From: Legionella maceachernii
GTDB taxonomy: Bacteria; Pseudomonadota; Gammaproteobacteria; Legionellales; Legionellaceae
NCBI RefSeq assembly: GCF_900167045.1
Contig: NZ_FUXJ01000014.1
Coordinates: forward strand, 1-64,000
Direction: 5' to 3'
DNA: 64,000 nt
In this document: positions 43,406 through 53,137 of the stretch, in pieces
Layout of the letters: each line of letters starts with the position of its first letter
Numbering within the stretch: the stretch's first letter is position 1
Notes under the pieces: generated by a model
What the model saw: only the letters and a program-made list of their open reading frames with translations
Database searches by the model: none
What the model was told of the DNA's origin: nothing
Program-made: the position numbers and the translations under genes

Positions 43406-44400
43406 CAAGGCGACTTGAAGAAATCAGACTTGCAACAGTGTATGGTGTAAGGCCTAAGAGAAGTTTTATGGAAGCAGCAACAAAATTTCTGATGGAAAAT
43501 CAGCATAAACGTAGCCTGGCAGACGATGCGGGACGTTTACGTGAGCTGATTAAGTACATCGGCGATATATCGCTAGAGGCAATCCATATCGGAGCACTAC
43601 AGCCTTTTATAGAGGGAAGACGAAAGGATGGAGTTAGTACGAGAACGATAAATCATGGGTTGCAACTAGTTCGCCGTATACTTAATCTGGCTGCCAGTGA
43701 GTGGATGGATGAGTATGGATTAACGTGGATTATTAATGCCCCTAAAATTAAGCTTTTACCGGAGCATGATCTGCGCAAACCTTATCCACTGAATTGGGAT
43801 GAGCAACATCGACTTTTTAATGAGCTTCCTTCTCATCTGAAAAAAATGGCATTATTTGCTGTGAATACTGGATGTAGAGATCAGGAAGTATGCGGTTTGC
43901 GTTGGGATTGGGAAATAAAAATTCCGGAGCTACCTCATATTTTAGTATTTATTATTCCAGCTGAGTTAGTAAAAAATGGTGAAGAGCGACTTGTTGTTTG
44001 TAATGACACTGCCCGTTCAGTTGTAGAAGAAGAGAGGGGAAAGCATCCTACTCATGTTTTTAGTTTTAGAGGAAGACCCTTAGCTCGAATTTTATCAACT
44101 GGATGGAGGCAAGCAAGAACTAAAGTCAATCTTCAACAGGTGCGTGTTCATGATCTTAAGCATACTTTTGGTCGACGATTACGTGCAGCTGGTGTCAGTT
44201 TTGAAGATAGGCAGGATTTGCTTGGCCATCGCTCAGGTCGGATTACAACGCATTATTCATCAGCAGAATTACAAAATCTGTATGATGCTGCGAATAAAGT
44301 GTGTGAAAAACAAAAAAGTGGGGTAGTGCTGACTTTGTTACGTAATCCAAATTTGAGAATGCCTGCAAATAAACAGGCTTCAAAGGTAGTTGTTTTATAG
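43276..44400 (+). CDS. Tyrosine recombinase integrase
   Basis: The protein has 374 residues. The N-terminal arm/core-binding domain is about 1-165. Catalytic motifs: first Arg in NTGCRDQEVCGLRW, box II VHDLKHTFGRRL (with HDLKHT rather than the commoner HxLRHT), LGHRSGRITTHY with the nucleophile Tyr in HYSSAEL. It ends 91 bases before the 3' end of the tRNA, the usual place for an integrase beside its attachment site. A pair of 9-bp repeats at 44415-44434 may be arm sites. Expression is probably controlled from the operator region before the excisionase gene. Confidence 0.92.
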   Translation: MGRKRTPGLQKRGEFWVIDKKVFGRRFCESTGASDLEEAEKYLARRLEEIRLATVYGVRPKRSFMEAATKFLMENQHKRSLADDAGRLRELIKYIGDISLEAIHIGALQPFIEGRRKDGVSTRTINHGLQLVRRILNLAASEWMDEYGLTWIINAPKIKLLPEHDLRKPYPLNWDEQHRLFNELPSHLKKMALFAVNTGCRDQEVCGLRWDWEIKIPELPHILVFIIPAELVKNGEERLVVCNDTARSVVEEERGKHPTHVFSFRGRPLARILSTGWRQARTKVNLQQVRVHDLKHTFGRRLRAAGVSFEDRQDLLGHRSGRITTHYSSAELQNLYDAANKVCEKQKSGVVLTLLRNPNLRMPANKQASKVVVL

Positions 44401-44414
44401 GGTTTTAAATGTAG

Positions 44415-44434
44415 GTCACGCAAAAGTCACGCAA
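44415..44434 (+). repeat. Tandem GTCACGCAA repeat, candidate integrase arm sites
   Basis: GTCACGCAA occurs at 44415-44423 and 44426-44434, 11 bases apart, in the short stretch between integrase stop and tRNA. One-turn spacing fits two integrase or excisionase molecules on the same DNA face. Confidence 0.5.
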
Positions 44435-44491
44435 GGCTTTTGAGGTGACTAAAGGTATCAAGTGTAACTTATTGATTTTAATGGCTTAAAT

Positions 44492-44568
<77 letters not shown>

Positions 44569-44618
44569 GGGGAGTTTGCCATTGTAATGGCTAAAAGGGT
44601 TTATTTCCACAGTTTTTT

Positions 44619-44646
44619 ATCTGAGGACGAAATTTCGTCCTCAGAT
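44619..44646. terminator. 28-bp perfect palindrome after rpoD
   Basis: ATCTGAGGACGAAA and its exact reverse complement form a 14-bp stem six bases past the rpoD stop. On the rpoD strand it is followed by an A run rather than T, so it is not a canonical intrinsic terminator for rpoD. It may stabilise the mRNA 3' end or act with Rho. Confidence 0.5.
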
Positions 44647-44652
44647 TATTTC

Positions 44653-46536
44653 TTAGGATTCATCTCCTTCAAGGAAGCTACGCAGTTTCTCTGAGCGGGA
44701 AGGGTGGCGTAGTTTGCGGAGGGCTTTGGCTTCGATTTGGCGGATTCGTTCGCGCGTTACGTCGAATTGTTTGCCCACTTCCTCTAGTGTATGGTCGGTA
44801 TTCATTTCGATGCCAAAGCGCATGCGCAGTACTTTTGCTTCTCTTGGGGTTAGCGTCTCCAAAATTTCTAGGGTTGCTTCTCGTAGACCCTCCGCGGTTG
44901 CGCAGTCGATGGGTGATTCGATGTTGTTGTCTTCGATAAAATCACCTAAATGCGAGTCGTCATCATCGCCAACCGGTGTTTCCATGGAGATGGGTTCCTT
45001 CGCGATTTTTAATACTTTGCGTATTTTATCTTCGCTGAGCTCCATTTTTTCCGCTAATTCTTCAGGTGTGGCCTCACGACCGGTTTCCTGTAAAATTTGG
45101 CGTGAAATACGATTGAGTTTATTAATGGTCTCAATCATATGGACCGGAATACGAATGGTGCGCGCTTGATCAGCAATCGATCGAGTGATTGCTTGACGAA
45201 TCCACCAGGTTGCGTAGGTGGAGAATTTATAGCCACGGCGATATTCAAATTTATCCACCGCTTTCATCAAACCAATGTTACCTTCTTGAATTAAATCAAG
45301 GAATTGCAAGCCGCGGTTGGTGTATTTTTTGGCAATTGAAATCACCAAACGTAAGTTGGCTTCCACCATTTCTTTTTTAGCGCGTCTTGCTTTTGCTTCA
45401 CCAATAGACATCTTCCGATTGATGTCTTTGATTTCGCTGATGGTCAAGCCATACTCTTCCTCGAAGGCAGCAAGTTTGTTTTGTAAGCGTAGAATTTCAT
45501 CACGGTATTCTTCGATACGTTCCATTTCAAGCTTTTTACCGTGCTGACGAATCAAATCATCTAACCATTTCAGATCCGTTTCTTGGCCTGGGAAAGTCTC
45601 AATGAAGAGTTTACGTGGAATGCGTGCTTTCTCAATGCAAAGTCGCATCACACTTCGTTCGAATTCGCGGATGTGATTACGCAGTTGACGGAAGTGACGG
45701 GTAAGCCTGTCGACTTGTCGAGAAGTTAATTTTAATTTTAAGAAGGAGTCAGACATTGTGTCGAGTAAAACCAGCGTTTTGCTATCATTTCGACCATGTT
45801 CTTTCAATGCCTTCATTGCATGGTTATAGTTCTCGCGCAGCTCGTCAAAATAGATTTTAGCTTGTTCTGGGTTGGGACCATCATCAGCCTCAACGATTCC
45901 TCCGCCGCCTTCGCCATCTTCATCTTCTTCAGTAGCAAGAATGTCTTCTTCGGCGATGAGGGCTTCTTGCTGCGATTCGTCGAGCATAGAGCCGATAGTA
46001 GTAGGCGGGGCTTCTTCTTCGGTATCGGCAAAGCCACTGATAATTTCGCTTAGGCGCATTTCTTCTGTAGCGACTCGTTCGTAATCTTCTAGCACTAGCT
46101 CAACTGTTTCTGGGTAATGAGCGAGTGATTTTAAGACTTGGTAAATGCCTTCCTCAATGCGTTTAGCAATGCGTATTTCACCATCACGGGTCAGAAGCTC
46201 TACCGTACCCATTTCACGCATGTACATGCGTACGGGATCAGTTGTACGGCCTGTTTCTTTATCCACAGAAGCGAGAACAGCAGCTGCTTCTTCCACATCT
46301 TCCGGCGCTTCCTCGGTGGTACCCAAAAGCGCTAACTCATCATCGCTTGGAGGTGTTTCGAATACTTTAATATTCATGCCCTCTAACATGCTGATGATGA
46401 CATCAAAATGTTCAGTATCAACAATGTTGGGTAGCAGGTCGTTAATCTGAGCATAAGTCAGGTAGTTTTGTTCTTTACCTAAGCTAATAACTTTGGTGAT
46501 TTGCGAGCGCTGCTGTTCTTGGTCATTCATGTTCAT
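44653..46536 (-). CDS. rpoD: RNA polymerase sigma-70 factor RpoD
   Basis: The protein has about 627 residues. ATG 46536 is chosen; GTG 46542 and ATG 46530 are in frame too. Region 1.2 reads [20 protein letters not shown]. An acidic non-conserved region (about 190-225) is followed by region 2 ([51 protein letters not shown]), region 3 and region 4.2 ([20 protein letters not shown]). This is the housekeeping sigma factor, ending the rpsU-yqeY-dnaG-rpoD cluster. Confidence 0.97.
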   Translation of the reverse strand: MNMNDQEQQRSQITKVISLGKEQNYLTYAQINDLLPNIVDTEHFDVIISMLEGMNIKVFETPPSDDELALLGTTEEAPEDVEEAAAVLASVDKETGRTTDPVRMYMREMGTVELLTRDGEIRIAKRIEEGIYQVLKSLAHYPETVELVLEDYERVATEEMRLSEIISGFADTEEEAPPTTIGSMLDESQQEALIAEEDILATEEDEDGEGGGGIVEADDGPNPEQAKIYFDELRENYNHAMKALKEHGRNDSKTLVLLDTMSDSFLKLKLTSRQVDRLTRHFRQLRNHIREFERSVMRLCIEKARIPRKLFIETFPGQETDLKWLDDLIRQHGKKLEMERIEEYRDEILRLQNKLAAFEEEYGLTISEIKDINRKMSIGEAKARRAKKEMVEANLRLVISIAKKYTNRGLQFLDLIQEGNIGLMKAVDKFEYRRGYKFSTYATWWIRQAITRSIADQARTIRIPVHMIETINKLNRISRQILQETGREATPEELAEKMELSEDKIRKVLKIAKEPISMETPVGDDDDSHLGDFIEDNNIESPIDCATAEGLREATLEILETLTPREAKVLRMRFGIEMNTDHTLEEVGKQFDVTRERIRQIEAKALRKLRHPSRSEKLRSFLEGDES

Positions 46537-46629
46537 AGGCACTTTCAGGTGAGTGAATAAAGCTACAAAAAGGGTTTGATTATAAACCCGCTATCGTAAA
46601 CTTGCCAGCTTATTATGGGTTAAATTTCA

Positions 46630-48354
46630 TCATTCAATTTGATGCCTCTGTTTCATCATCTCTTGTAACATTAATCTTTCAGAGACAGTTAAGCCCTGAT
46701 TTCGTGATTTTGCAAGATATAATTTTATTTTATTTTCTAAATTTTGTTTTTGCAAAAATAGAATGATATCCGTAAATTTTTTTGTTAACTCCTCTTCTGG
46801 CTCATTATGGTCCCAGCTTGCCAGTTTTCCGAGCGCTTCAAAATACGGCGTGTCCCGCCAAGCTTCGATAAGAGTGGCTGTATTTGCATTGGGTGAATTT
46901 TCAATTTGTTGAAGAAGTTTCCGCAGTATTTCTTGTCCTTTACCATCGAGCAAGCCCGAATTTATTTGGGCTTTGCAAGCATGGTAGATTTCAGGATTTT
47001 GAATCAACAAAGCGATTGCGAGGCGAATGGGGGAGTTTGCAATTTTTTTGTTGCTTTCTTGTTTTTTTTGTTGATGATTGTCGTAAAGTATTTGGGCAAC
47101 TCGGTAAGTCTCAATATGAGTCATGCGAGAGAGTTCATTGAGTAACAATTGCTTATAGGGTCCCTCTGCCATTTTTAATAAATACGGCTTTGCCGCATTG
47201 ATTAATTGGCTTTTTCCGGCAACGGTAAAAACATCTATTCCGCTAGCGATATTATCTAAGAAAAAGCGGTTTAAAGGGGTTGCGTTTTTTAAGCGTTCTT
47301 GAAATTTCTCCTTACCTTCCTCTCTGACTAAGCTATCCGGATCGTGCCCTTCAGGAAGAAAAATAAAATTTACATCGAGACCCGCATTTAATTCCGGCAG
47401 GCAACTTTCCAAAGCTCTCCAAGCCGCTTGGCGGCCGGCCTCATCACCATCAAAACAGAAAATGAGTTGTTTAGTGTGTTTGGTGAGAAGCTGGATATGG
47501 TAGCTGCTCGTTGCTGTTCCTAGTGTAGCAACTGCATTTCTAATCCCATGTTGGGCTAAAGCGATAACATCCATATAACCTTCAACAATTACAATATTAT
47601 CGATAGTCCGTTGTTGATTAAGAATCTGATGTAAGCCGTAAAGTTCTCGGCTTTTTTGGAACAGGGTTGTTTCAGGTGAATTTAAATATTTAGGTTTTTG
47701 CTGTGGATCAATGCTTCGTCCACCAAAACCGATAATACGGCCGTGGCGATCGTGAATGGGAAACATAATCCGATGACGATAACGATCATAGGTTTTGCCC
47801 TCTTCTTTTTTAATAAGCATTCCTGTGGCGATAAGTTCACTTTTGTTCCGCTTAAACTGTGATTCAAGCGTTTGCCAGCCTGCTGGCGCATAACCCAATT
47901 GGTATAGTTTTGCGATGTCGCCACTTAAACCGCGTTGACGTAAATAGTTAATCGCTACTTCGCCGTTTGTTCTAAGTGTTTGCTGATAGAATTGGCTCAC
48001 TTGGTTAAGCAGTTGATACAAGCTTAGAGTGTGTTGGTGTTTTTCAGTGTTTCCCTCGCGCGGAACTTTCATTCCTAAGCGAGAGGCTAGAGTTTCGATG
48101 GCGTCAGTAAATCCTTGATTTAAGTAGCTCATGATAAAACTAATAGCATTGCCGCTTACACCACAGCCAAAGCAGTGATAAAACTGTTTTTTAGCCACTA
48201 CGTTGAATGATGGGGTTTTTTCACTATGAAAAGGGCAGCAAGCCACATAGCTAGTGCCTTGTTTTTTGAGAGGAACATAACCGTCAATTAGCTCTACAAG
48301 ATCAATTCGGCTAAGCAGTTCATCAATGAATGGCCGTGGTATTAAGCCAGACAT
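46630..48354 (-). CDS. dnaG: DNA primase DnaG
   Basis: The protein has 574 residues. The zinc-binding domain is ACCPFHSEKTPSF with HCFGC. The RNA-polymerase core has YRHRIMFPIHD, GRIIGFGGR. TOPRIM motifs: VIVEGYMDVIAL and CFDGDEAGR, then GHDPDS. The C-terminal helical domain that contacts the replicative helicase is present. It makes RNA primers at the fork. It lies eight bases after yqeY and 94 before rpoD. Confidence 0.97.
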   Translation of the reverse strand: MSGLIPRPFIDELLSRIDLVELIDGYVPLKKQGTSYVACCPFHSEKTPSFNVVAKKQFYHCFGCGVSGNAISFIMSYLNQGFTDAIETLASRLGMKVPREGNTEKHQHTLSLYQLLNQVSQFYQQTLRTNGEVAINYLRQRGLSGDIAKLYQLGYAPAGWQTLESQFKRNKSELIATGMLIKKEEGKTYDRYRHRIMFPIHDRHGRIIGFGGRSIDPQQKPKYLNSPETTLFQKSRELYGLHQILNQQRTIDNIVIVEGYMDVIALAQHGIRNAVATLGTATSSYHIQLLTKHTKQLIFCFDGDEAGRQAAWRALESCLPELNAGLDVNFIFLPEGHDPDSLVREEGKEKFQERLKNATPLNRFFLDNIASGIDVFTVAGKSQLINAAKPYLLKMAEGPYKQLLLNELSRMTHIETYRVAQILYDNHQQKKQESNKKIANSPIRLAIALLIQNPEIYHACKAQINSGLLDGKGQEILRKLLQQIENSPNANTATLIEAWRDTPYFEALGKLASWDHNEPEEELTKKFTDIILFLQKQNLENKIKLYLAKSRNQGLTVSERLMLQEMMKQRHQIE

Positions 48355-48362
48355 GAGGAGTG

Positions 48363-48806
48363 CTAACTCAACTTAGCCTTTATTAATTGACTGACTTTGC
48401 TCATGTCAGCTCGACCTTGCAGCTGAGGTTTCAACTGCGCCATCACTTTACCCATATCACTCATTTTGGTTGCACCTGTATCAGCTAGAGCTTTTGCAAT
48501 AAGCGCCTCGATTTCTTCATCTGACAAGGGTTCAGGCAAATAATGGTTGATAATGTCCAATTCATATTGCTCTTGGGCGACCAGATCATCCCGCCCTGCG
48601 GTCTGGAACTGAGCAATGGATTCTTTGCGTTGCTTAGCAAGTTTGTCCAGAATGGTCAGCATTCGCTCATCGTCGATAACAATTCGTTCATCGACTTCAA
48701 CCTGTTTGACAGCAGCAGCAACGAGGCGTAGAGTGTCCAGCTTTTTTTTATCTCTGGCACGCATCGCATCTTTGAGATCGTCACTAATACGGTCTTTAAT
48801 GGTCAT
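48363..48806 (-). CDS. GatB/YqeY domain protein
   Basis: The protein has 147 residues, all helical: KDRISDDLKDAMRARDKKKL, TLRLVAAAVKQVEVDER, ELDIINHYLPEPLSDEEIEA, then the tail KPQLQGRADMSKVSQLIKA. The tail domain is related to the GatB tRNA-binding end; the family's role is unclear, with a link to tRNA amidation or quality control suspected. Its place between rpsU and dnaG is common in gammaproteobacteria outside the enterics. Confidence 0.93.
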   Translation of the reverse strand: MTIKDRISDDLKDAMRARDKKKLDTLRLVAAAVKQVEVDERIVIDDERMLTILDKLAKQRKESIAQFQTAGRDDLVAQEQYELDIINHYLPEPLSDEEIEALIAKALADTGATKMSDMGKVMAQLKPQLQGRADMSKVSQLIKAKLS

Positions 48807-48808
48807 GA

Positions 48809-49039
48809 TTATTTACGTCGATGCTTGACATTACGGCGAGAAGAAGTAGCATCACGAGAAATCTTTTTGAGATGACGTTTTACCGCAGCTGCTTGTTTGC
48901 GTTTACGCTCAGCAGTTGGCTTTTCGTAAAACTCGCGACGACGTAACTCAGTCAAAATTCCTGCTTTTTCGCAGGAACGCTTGAAACGGCGTAGTGCGTA
49001 TTCGGGATTTTCTCCCTCTTTCACACGAACGGTAGGCAT
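48809..49039 (-). CDS. rpsU: 30S ribosomal protein S21
   Basis: The protein has 76 residues, basic and Arg/Lys-rich: [20 protein letters not shown], a conserved [11 protein letters not shown] helix and a C-terminal RRNVKHRRK tail. It is a small-subunit protein near the anti-Shine-Dalgarno region, first gene of the cluster with yqeY two bases downstream. It is a few residues longer than the E. coli protein. Confidence 0.97.
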   Translation of the reverse strand: MPTVRVKEGENPEYALRRFKRSCEKAGILTELRRREFYEKPTAERKRKQAAAVKRHLKKISRDATSSRRNVKHRRK

Positions 49040-49162
49040 TAATTATTTCCTCTGATTTAATTGAATACAATAGGTTGGCAATTCTAGTGCTAGTTGTAAC
49101 AGTCGTCAAGTTTATTTCATGAGTTAATTATCAACACGCCCTGGATTGTGGATTGTTTATCT

Positions 49163-49330
49163 TTATATACCCGTGATCCTTCAAAATGCTATGTTTTGGG
49201 CAACTTGATTTTTTTGGCTGGGATTATTTTAAAAACGAGTAATAGCAAGTCCTTGCGAGTTTTTAAAATAATCCCAGGCGGAAAAGGCAATAGACCCAAA
49301 ATAGCGTTTTGAAGGATCGCGGGTATATAA
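49163..49330. repeat. 168-bp imperfect palindrome, MITE-like, between rpsU and tsaD
   Basis: The left end TTATATACCCGTGATCCTTC and the right end, read on the other strand (TTATATACCCGCGATCCTTC), continue as near-identical arms of about 36 bases (TTCAAAATGCTATGTTTTGG / TTCAAAACGCTATTTTGGG). The inner arms TGGGATTATTTTAAAAAC and GTTTTTAAAATAATCCCA are exact complements around a short loop with AGCAAGTCCTTGCGAG. No coding capacity. The size and long terminal inverted repeats fit a miniature inverted-repeat element or a hairpin repeat family. It lies in the tsaD promoter region. Confidence 0.75.
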
Positions 49331-49359
49331 TTGGCAAAGATGATTTTTTTGGGGTATTG

Positions 49360-50382
49360 ATGCAAGTTTTGGGAATTGAATCTTCTTGTGATGAAACAGG
49401 TGTGGCCATTTACGATTCTGCAAAGGGATTGTTAGCTCATGCACTTCATTCACAAATCGCGATACATCAACGTTATGGTGGTGTGGTGCCCGAGCTTGCT
49501 TCACGGGATCATGTAAAGTATTTAGTGCCCTTGGTGGATAGGGTTTTACAACAAGCGGGTGTTACGAAAACCGCTCTTGATGCCATTGCTTACACAGCGG
49601 GTCCTGGTTTAGTGGGTGCTCTTTTAACCGGCGCATGTTTTGCAAAGAGCTTAGCTTTGGGTCTTAATAAGCCGGCATTAGCCATCCATCATTTAGAAGC
49701 CCATTTGTTAGCCGCGAAGCTGGATTCACCCCAGCTTGATTTTCCTTTTTTAGCTTTATTGGTTTCTGGAGGGCATACCCAGTTGATTGAGGTGTATGGT
49801 TTAGGAGATTATCAATTGTTGGGTGATACTTTGGATGATGCAGTGGGTGAAGCGTTTGATAAAACTGCAAAATTGATGGGATTGGCTTATCCCGGAGGGG
49901 CAATTCTTGCAAAATTAGCAGATGACTGTCCTACTGAAGCTGAGGCCTTTCCTCCTTTTCCTCGACCAATGACAGATAGACCGGGTCTCGATTTCAGCTT
50001 CAGTGGCCTTAAAACCCATGCATTAACTGCATGGAGTGGCAGTGCTAAAAATGACGCAGCTAAAGCAGCAATTGCCAAAGCCTTTCAACAAGCAATAGTG
50101 GAGACTTTGCTGATTAAGTGTAAGCGGGCATTAAAACAAACAGCATGCCGTCGGTTAGTCGTAGCAGGAGGCGTAGGGGCTAATCGCAGTTTACGTGTTG
50201 CCTTGCAGGCTTTAATGCAGGAGTTAGGAGGGGAGGTTTATTTCCCCCGCCCCGAATATTGTACTGATAATGGGGCGATGGTTGCTTACGCGGGTTGCCT
50301 ACATTTGTTACAAGGAGAAAAAGATTTAAGTGCTGCGGTGGAGGTCAAAGCGCGCTGGCCTTTAACTAAGCACAGTTTGTGA
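49360..50382 (+). CDS. tsaD: tRNA N6-threonylcarbamoyladenosine synthase subunit TsaD
   Basis: The protein has 340 residues from ATG 49360 ([14 protein letters not shown]), the family's usual start. Signatures: [24 protein letters not shown] with the two metal-binding His, [55 protein letters not shown]. It transfers threonylcarbamoyl to A37 of ANN-decoding tRNAs with TsaB/TsaE. Its stop abuts the plsY stop of the opposite strand with no base between. Confidence 0.96.
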   Translation: MQVLGIESSCDETGVAIYDSAKGLLAHALHSQIAIHQRYGGVVPELASRDHVKYLVPLVDRVLQQAGVTKTALDAIAYTAGPGLVGALLTGACFAKSLALGLNKPALAIHHLEAHLLAAKLDSPQLDFPFLALLVSGGHTQLIEVYGLGDYQLLGDTLDDAVGEAFDKTAKLMGLAYPGGAILAKLADDCPTEAEAFPPFPRPMTDRPGLDFSFSGLKTHALTAWSGSAKNDAAKAAIAKAFQQAIVETLLIKCKRALKQTACRRLVVAGGVGANRSLRVALQALMQELGGEVYFPRPEYCTDNGAMVAYAGCLHLLQGEKDLSAAVEVKARWPLTKHSL

Positions 50383-51237
50383 TTATTTGTTTTCTTCTCC
50401 TTTAACTCGAGTTCCACCGGCTTCAGTTCTTTTTTTTCTACGTTTGGGTTTTGATGGACGTTTTTCTTCGGCTTCAGTTGCAGGTGGTAATTCTTTTGGA
50501 GGTTCGCTTTCCTTAAGAATCGGGGCTAACTTTTCTTTCGCTTCATCAGGTGGCAATAACGTAGCCTCTTCTTCTTGTTCAATTTGGCTCTCTCGGATTG
50601 CTTCAGTGAGAGTCGCATTGATTTCTTCATTGAGTGAGCTGCGATTAAATTTAATTTTAGGTTCCTCACCATCAATGAGGCGGGTGATATTGTTGCGATG
50701 TTTATAAAGGATGAATAAAGCGATGAAAAAGAGAGGAGGGAAAATATCGAGCCGTCCTATCGTAAGGAGGGCGTATAAAGGGGCGAGTGCCATGGAGGCA
50801 ATGGAAGCTAGCGATGAGTAGCGAGTGAAGTTTGCAATCAATAACCATGTCGCAATCACCATAACGCCTAGAATAAAGTGTAGGCCGAGCAACGAACCAA
50901 TGGCTGTGGCGACCCCTTTGCCCCCATGAAAGCCAAAAAAAACGGGGTACATATGCCCTAGAACGGTAGCTAAGCAGGTGAAGCTAACGGTGATGGGACT
51001 CACATCAAATGCTTTAGCCAGTAGGACAGGAAGTAATCCTTTTAGCATATCCGCAATTAATACTATGGCTGCATATTTTTTGCCCGCTAATCGCAGAACA
51101 TTGGTAGCACCTGGATTTCGTGACCCAGAAATACGGGGATCGGGAAGGGAAAAAATACGACTGACAATTACGGCGGAGCAAATTGAACCAAATACGTAAC
51201 CAAGGACCATAAAAAAAATAAATGCCAGGGCTGCCAT
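50383..51237 (-). CDS. plsY: Glycerol-3-phosphate acyltransferase PlsY with long C-terminal extension
   Basis: The protein has 284 residues and GGAGG upstream of the ATG. The membrane core (to about 195) has GSRNPGATNVLR, ADMLKGLLPVLLA and GGKGVATAIGS, the three PlsY motifs for acyl-phosphate-dependent acylation of glycerol-3-phosphate. The last 85 residues are hydrophilic, acidic-then-basic and Pro-rich (EEATLLPPDEAKEKL, PSKPKRRKKRTEAGG), whereas most PlsY proteins end near 200. The tail should be cytosolic. Confidence 0.93.
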   Translation of the reverse strand: MAALAFIFFMVLGYVFGSICSAVIVSRIFSLPDPRISGSRNPGATNVLRLAGKKYAAIVLIADMLKGLLPVLLAKAFDVSPITVSFTCLATVLGHMYPVFFGFHGGKGVATAIGSLLGLHFILGVMVIATWLLIANFTRYSSLASIASMALAPLYALLTIGRLDIFPPLFFIALFILYKHRNNITRLIDGEEPKIKFNRSSLNEEINATLTEAIRESQIEQEEEATLLPPDEAKEKLAPILKESEPPKELPPATEAEEKRPSKPKRRKKRTEAGGTRVKGEENK

Positions 51238-51358
51238 TGTATGCCTCCTACTACAGGAAAGATCTCAACTTAATCTTTTTTAATTCCCTTGTTCGGGTCC
51301 TGTTTAAGTTCAGAATGAAAATCTATTATTAAGCAAAGCGAGTTGGAAGTGAAGAGGA

Positions 51359-52489
51359 TTAATCGGGCAAAAACATCGCTTGCAAATTATTAGTATAGCG
51401 CCGACCTAGAGAAGTAACTTGCCAAAAATCATTATTTAAGGTGATAAGGCCTCTTTTTGCTGCTTTTTTCAGTAAAGGGCTTAAAATATGTCCTTGCAGG
51501 CCAGTCCTTTCAGTGAATAAAGAATGAGGAATAGCTTGCTCTAAACGGCTTGTATTCAACATGAATTCAAAAACTAGTGAATCGGCGTTCACTTGTTCCT
51601 TTGCGGCAAGAAATGGTTTTGCGGGGTTTAAATAATCAGTCGGTTGACGCTGTTTCCTTGTGCGAAAAACTTGCCCATCCACCGTTATTTTTCCATGTGC
51701 GCCTGCACCAATGCCGTAATAATCCCCAAAAAGCCAATAATTGAGGTTATGACGAGCAACTTGTTCAGTTTTACAGAAGGCAGAGATTTCGTAGCGTTGA
51801 TAGCCATTTGTTGCTAAGCACGCTAGGCCTTGCTCCTCGAGCAGAAAAGCCTCATCCTCAGTAGGTAGAGACGGAGGACTTTTATAGAAAAGGGTATTCG
51901 GTTCAATGGTTAATTGATACCAAGATAGATGCTCTGGCCTATGAGCTAAAGCTATATTTAAATCTTCAAGTCCCTGGTCGACTGATTGCCCGGGCAATCC
52001 ATGCATAATGTCAATATTGAGATTGTTAAAACCGGCATAACGAGCTGCCTCAATTGCCTTATGAGCTTGTTTATCGTCATGAATACGCCCAAGCGCTTTT
52101 AAATGCAGAGGATTAAAGCTCTGAACTCCTAAAGAGAGTCGATTAATTCCCAATTGACGATAGTCAGTAAAGCGCTGCTGTTCCACAGTGCCTGGATTCG
52201 CTTCCAGAGTAATCTCAATGTCTTTAGCAAAGGGAACAAGTTTCTGCAATTGAGCAAATAAAAGAGCATAAGTTTCTGCGGATAATAAGCTAGGTGTGCC
52301 TCCACCGATGAAAATACTCTGAATTTCGCGTGTAGGGAAATGAGTTAAATCGGCTTTAAAATCAGCGAGTAAAGCGCTGAGGTATTGCTTTTCGGGTAAA
52401 CTTTCCGGACTTTTATGAGAATTAAAGTCACAGTAAGGACATTTACGAAGACACCAAGGAATATGGATATACAAAGAGGTTGGTAACAT
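51359..52489 (-). CDS. hemW: Heme chaperone HemW (radical SAM)
   Basis: The protein has 376 residues. The radical-SAM cluster site is HIPWCLRKCPYCDF (Cys13, Cys17, Cys20). GGGTPSLLS, LGVQSFN, DIMHGLPGQ follow, and the HemW-type RHNLNYWLFGDYYGIGAGAH (His-x-x-x-Tyr-Trp) is kept. The family resembles coproporphyrinogen oxidase HemN but lacks its extra Cys and acts as a heme-binding chaperone for respiratory proteins. Reading divergent from nudE. Confidence 0.93.
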   Translation of the reverse strand: MLPTSLYIHIPWCLRKCPYCDFNSHKSPESLPEKQYLSALLADFKADLTHFPTREIQSIFIGGGTPSLLSAETYALLFAQLQKLVPFAKDIEITLEANPGTVEQQRFTDYRQLGINRLSLGVQSFNPLHLKALGRIHDDKQAHKAIEAARYAGFNNLNIDIMHGLPGQSVDQGLEDLNIALAHRPEHLSWYQLTIEPNTLFYKSPPSLPTEDEAFLLEEQGLACLATNGYQRYEISAFCKTEQVARHNLNYWLFGDYYGIGAGAHGKITVDGQVFRTRKQRQPTDYLNPAKPFLAAKEQVNADSLVFEFMLNTSRLEQAIPHSLFTERTGLQGHILSPLLKKAAKRGLITLNNDFWQVTSLGRRYTNNLQAMFLPD

Positions 52490-52582
52490 TATTTAAATCG
52501 TACTGGCTTGTTCAGGAGGGCAATAGTATCATAGTTTGTTTTGGACTACCGAGTCGCTTATTTTGGAAAGGTAATCATCAGG

Positions 52583-53137
52583 ATGCGAGAAAAACCGGTT
52601 TGTACTCATAGAACAGTCGTTGCCAAGTCAAGATTATTTACTGTCGAAGAAATGCATCTTCGTTTTGCAAATGGTGCTCAGCGTTGTTTTGAGCGAATTC
52701 GTAGCCATGGTCATGGGGCAGTATTAATTGTTGCCCTGACGGCGGGTGAGTCGCTGCTGCTTGCACGCGAGTATGCCGCCGGAACGGACACCTACGAACT
52801 CAGTTTTCCAAAAGGGTTAATTGAAAAAGGTGAATCTTTATTTGAAGCCGCTAATCGTGAGTTGCGTGAAGAAGTCGGTTTTGCTGCGAAAAAATTAGAC
52901 TGGTTGAAAACAATGACTTTAGCTCCTGCTTATTTTGGTGCAAAGATCGATTTAGTCGTTGCCAGAGATTTATACCCTTCGCCTCTTCCTGGAGATGAGC
53001 CTGAGCCTCCTGAAGTCATCGAGTGGCCTTTAAGTGCTTATAATGAGTTATTGGTGCGTCCAGATTTTTCTGAAGCGCGCAGCATTGCTGCGCTTTTAAT
53101 GGTAAAACAATGGTTAGAAAGAGGAAGTGAACAATGA
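52583..53137 (+). CDS. nudE: ADP compounds hydrolase NudE (Nudix)
   Basis: The protein has 184 residues from ATG 52583; an upstream TTG in frame is less likely. The Nudix box is [17 protein letters not shown] followed by REEVGF, with all metal-binding acids. The family hydrolyses ADP-ribose, Ap3A and NADH. Its stop overlaps the mdh start by four bases (ATGA), so the two genes are translationally coupled. Confidence 0.92.
   Translation: MREKPVCTHRTVVAKSRLFTVEEMHLRFANGAQRCFERIRSHGHGAVLIVALTAGESLLLAREYAAGTDTYELSFPKGLIEKGESLFEAANRELREEVGFAAKKLDWLKTMTLAPAYFGAKIDLVVARDLYPSPLPGDEPEPPEVIEWPLSAYNELLVRPDFSEARSIAALLMVKQWLERGSEQ

Noticed and set aside
44714-46450. Several plus-strand frames opposite rpoD
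   Set aside because: They are Ser/Arg-rich shadows of the sigma factor, and the opposite strand encodes all conserved RpoD regions.
49229-49504. 91-codon minus-strand frame across the palindromic element and tsaD start
   Set aside because: It runs antisense through the conserved TsaD N-terminus and through the palindrome; no start site support.
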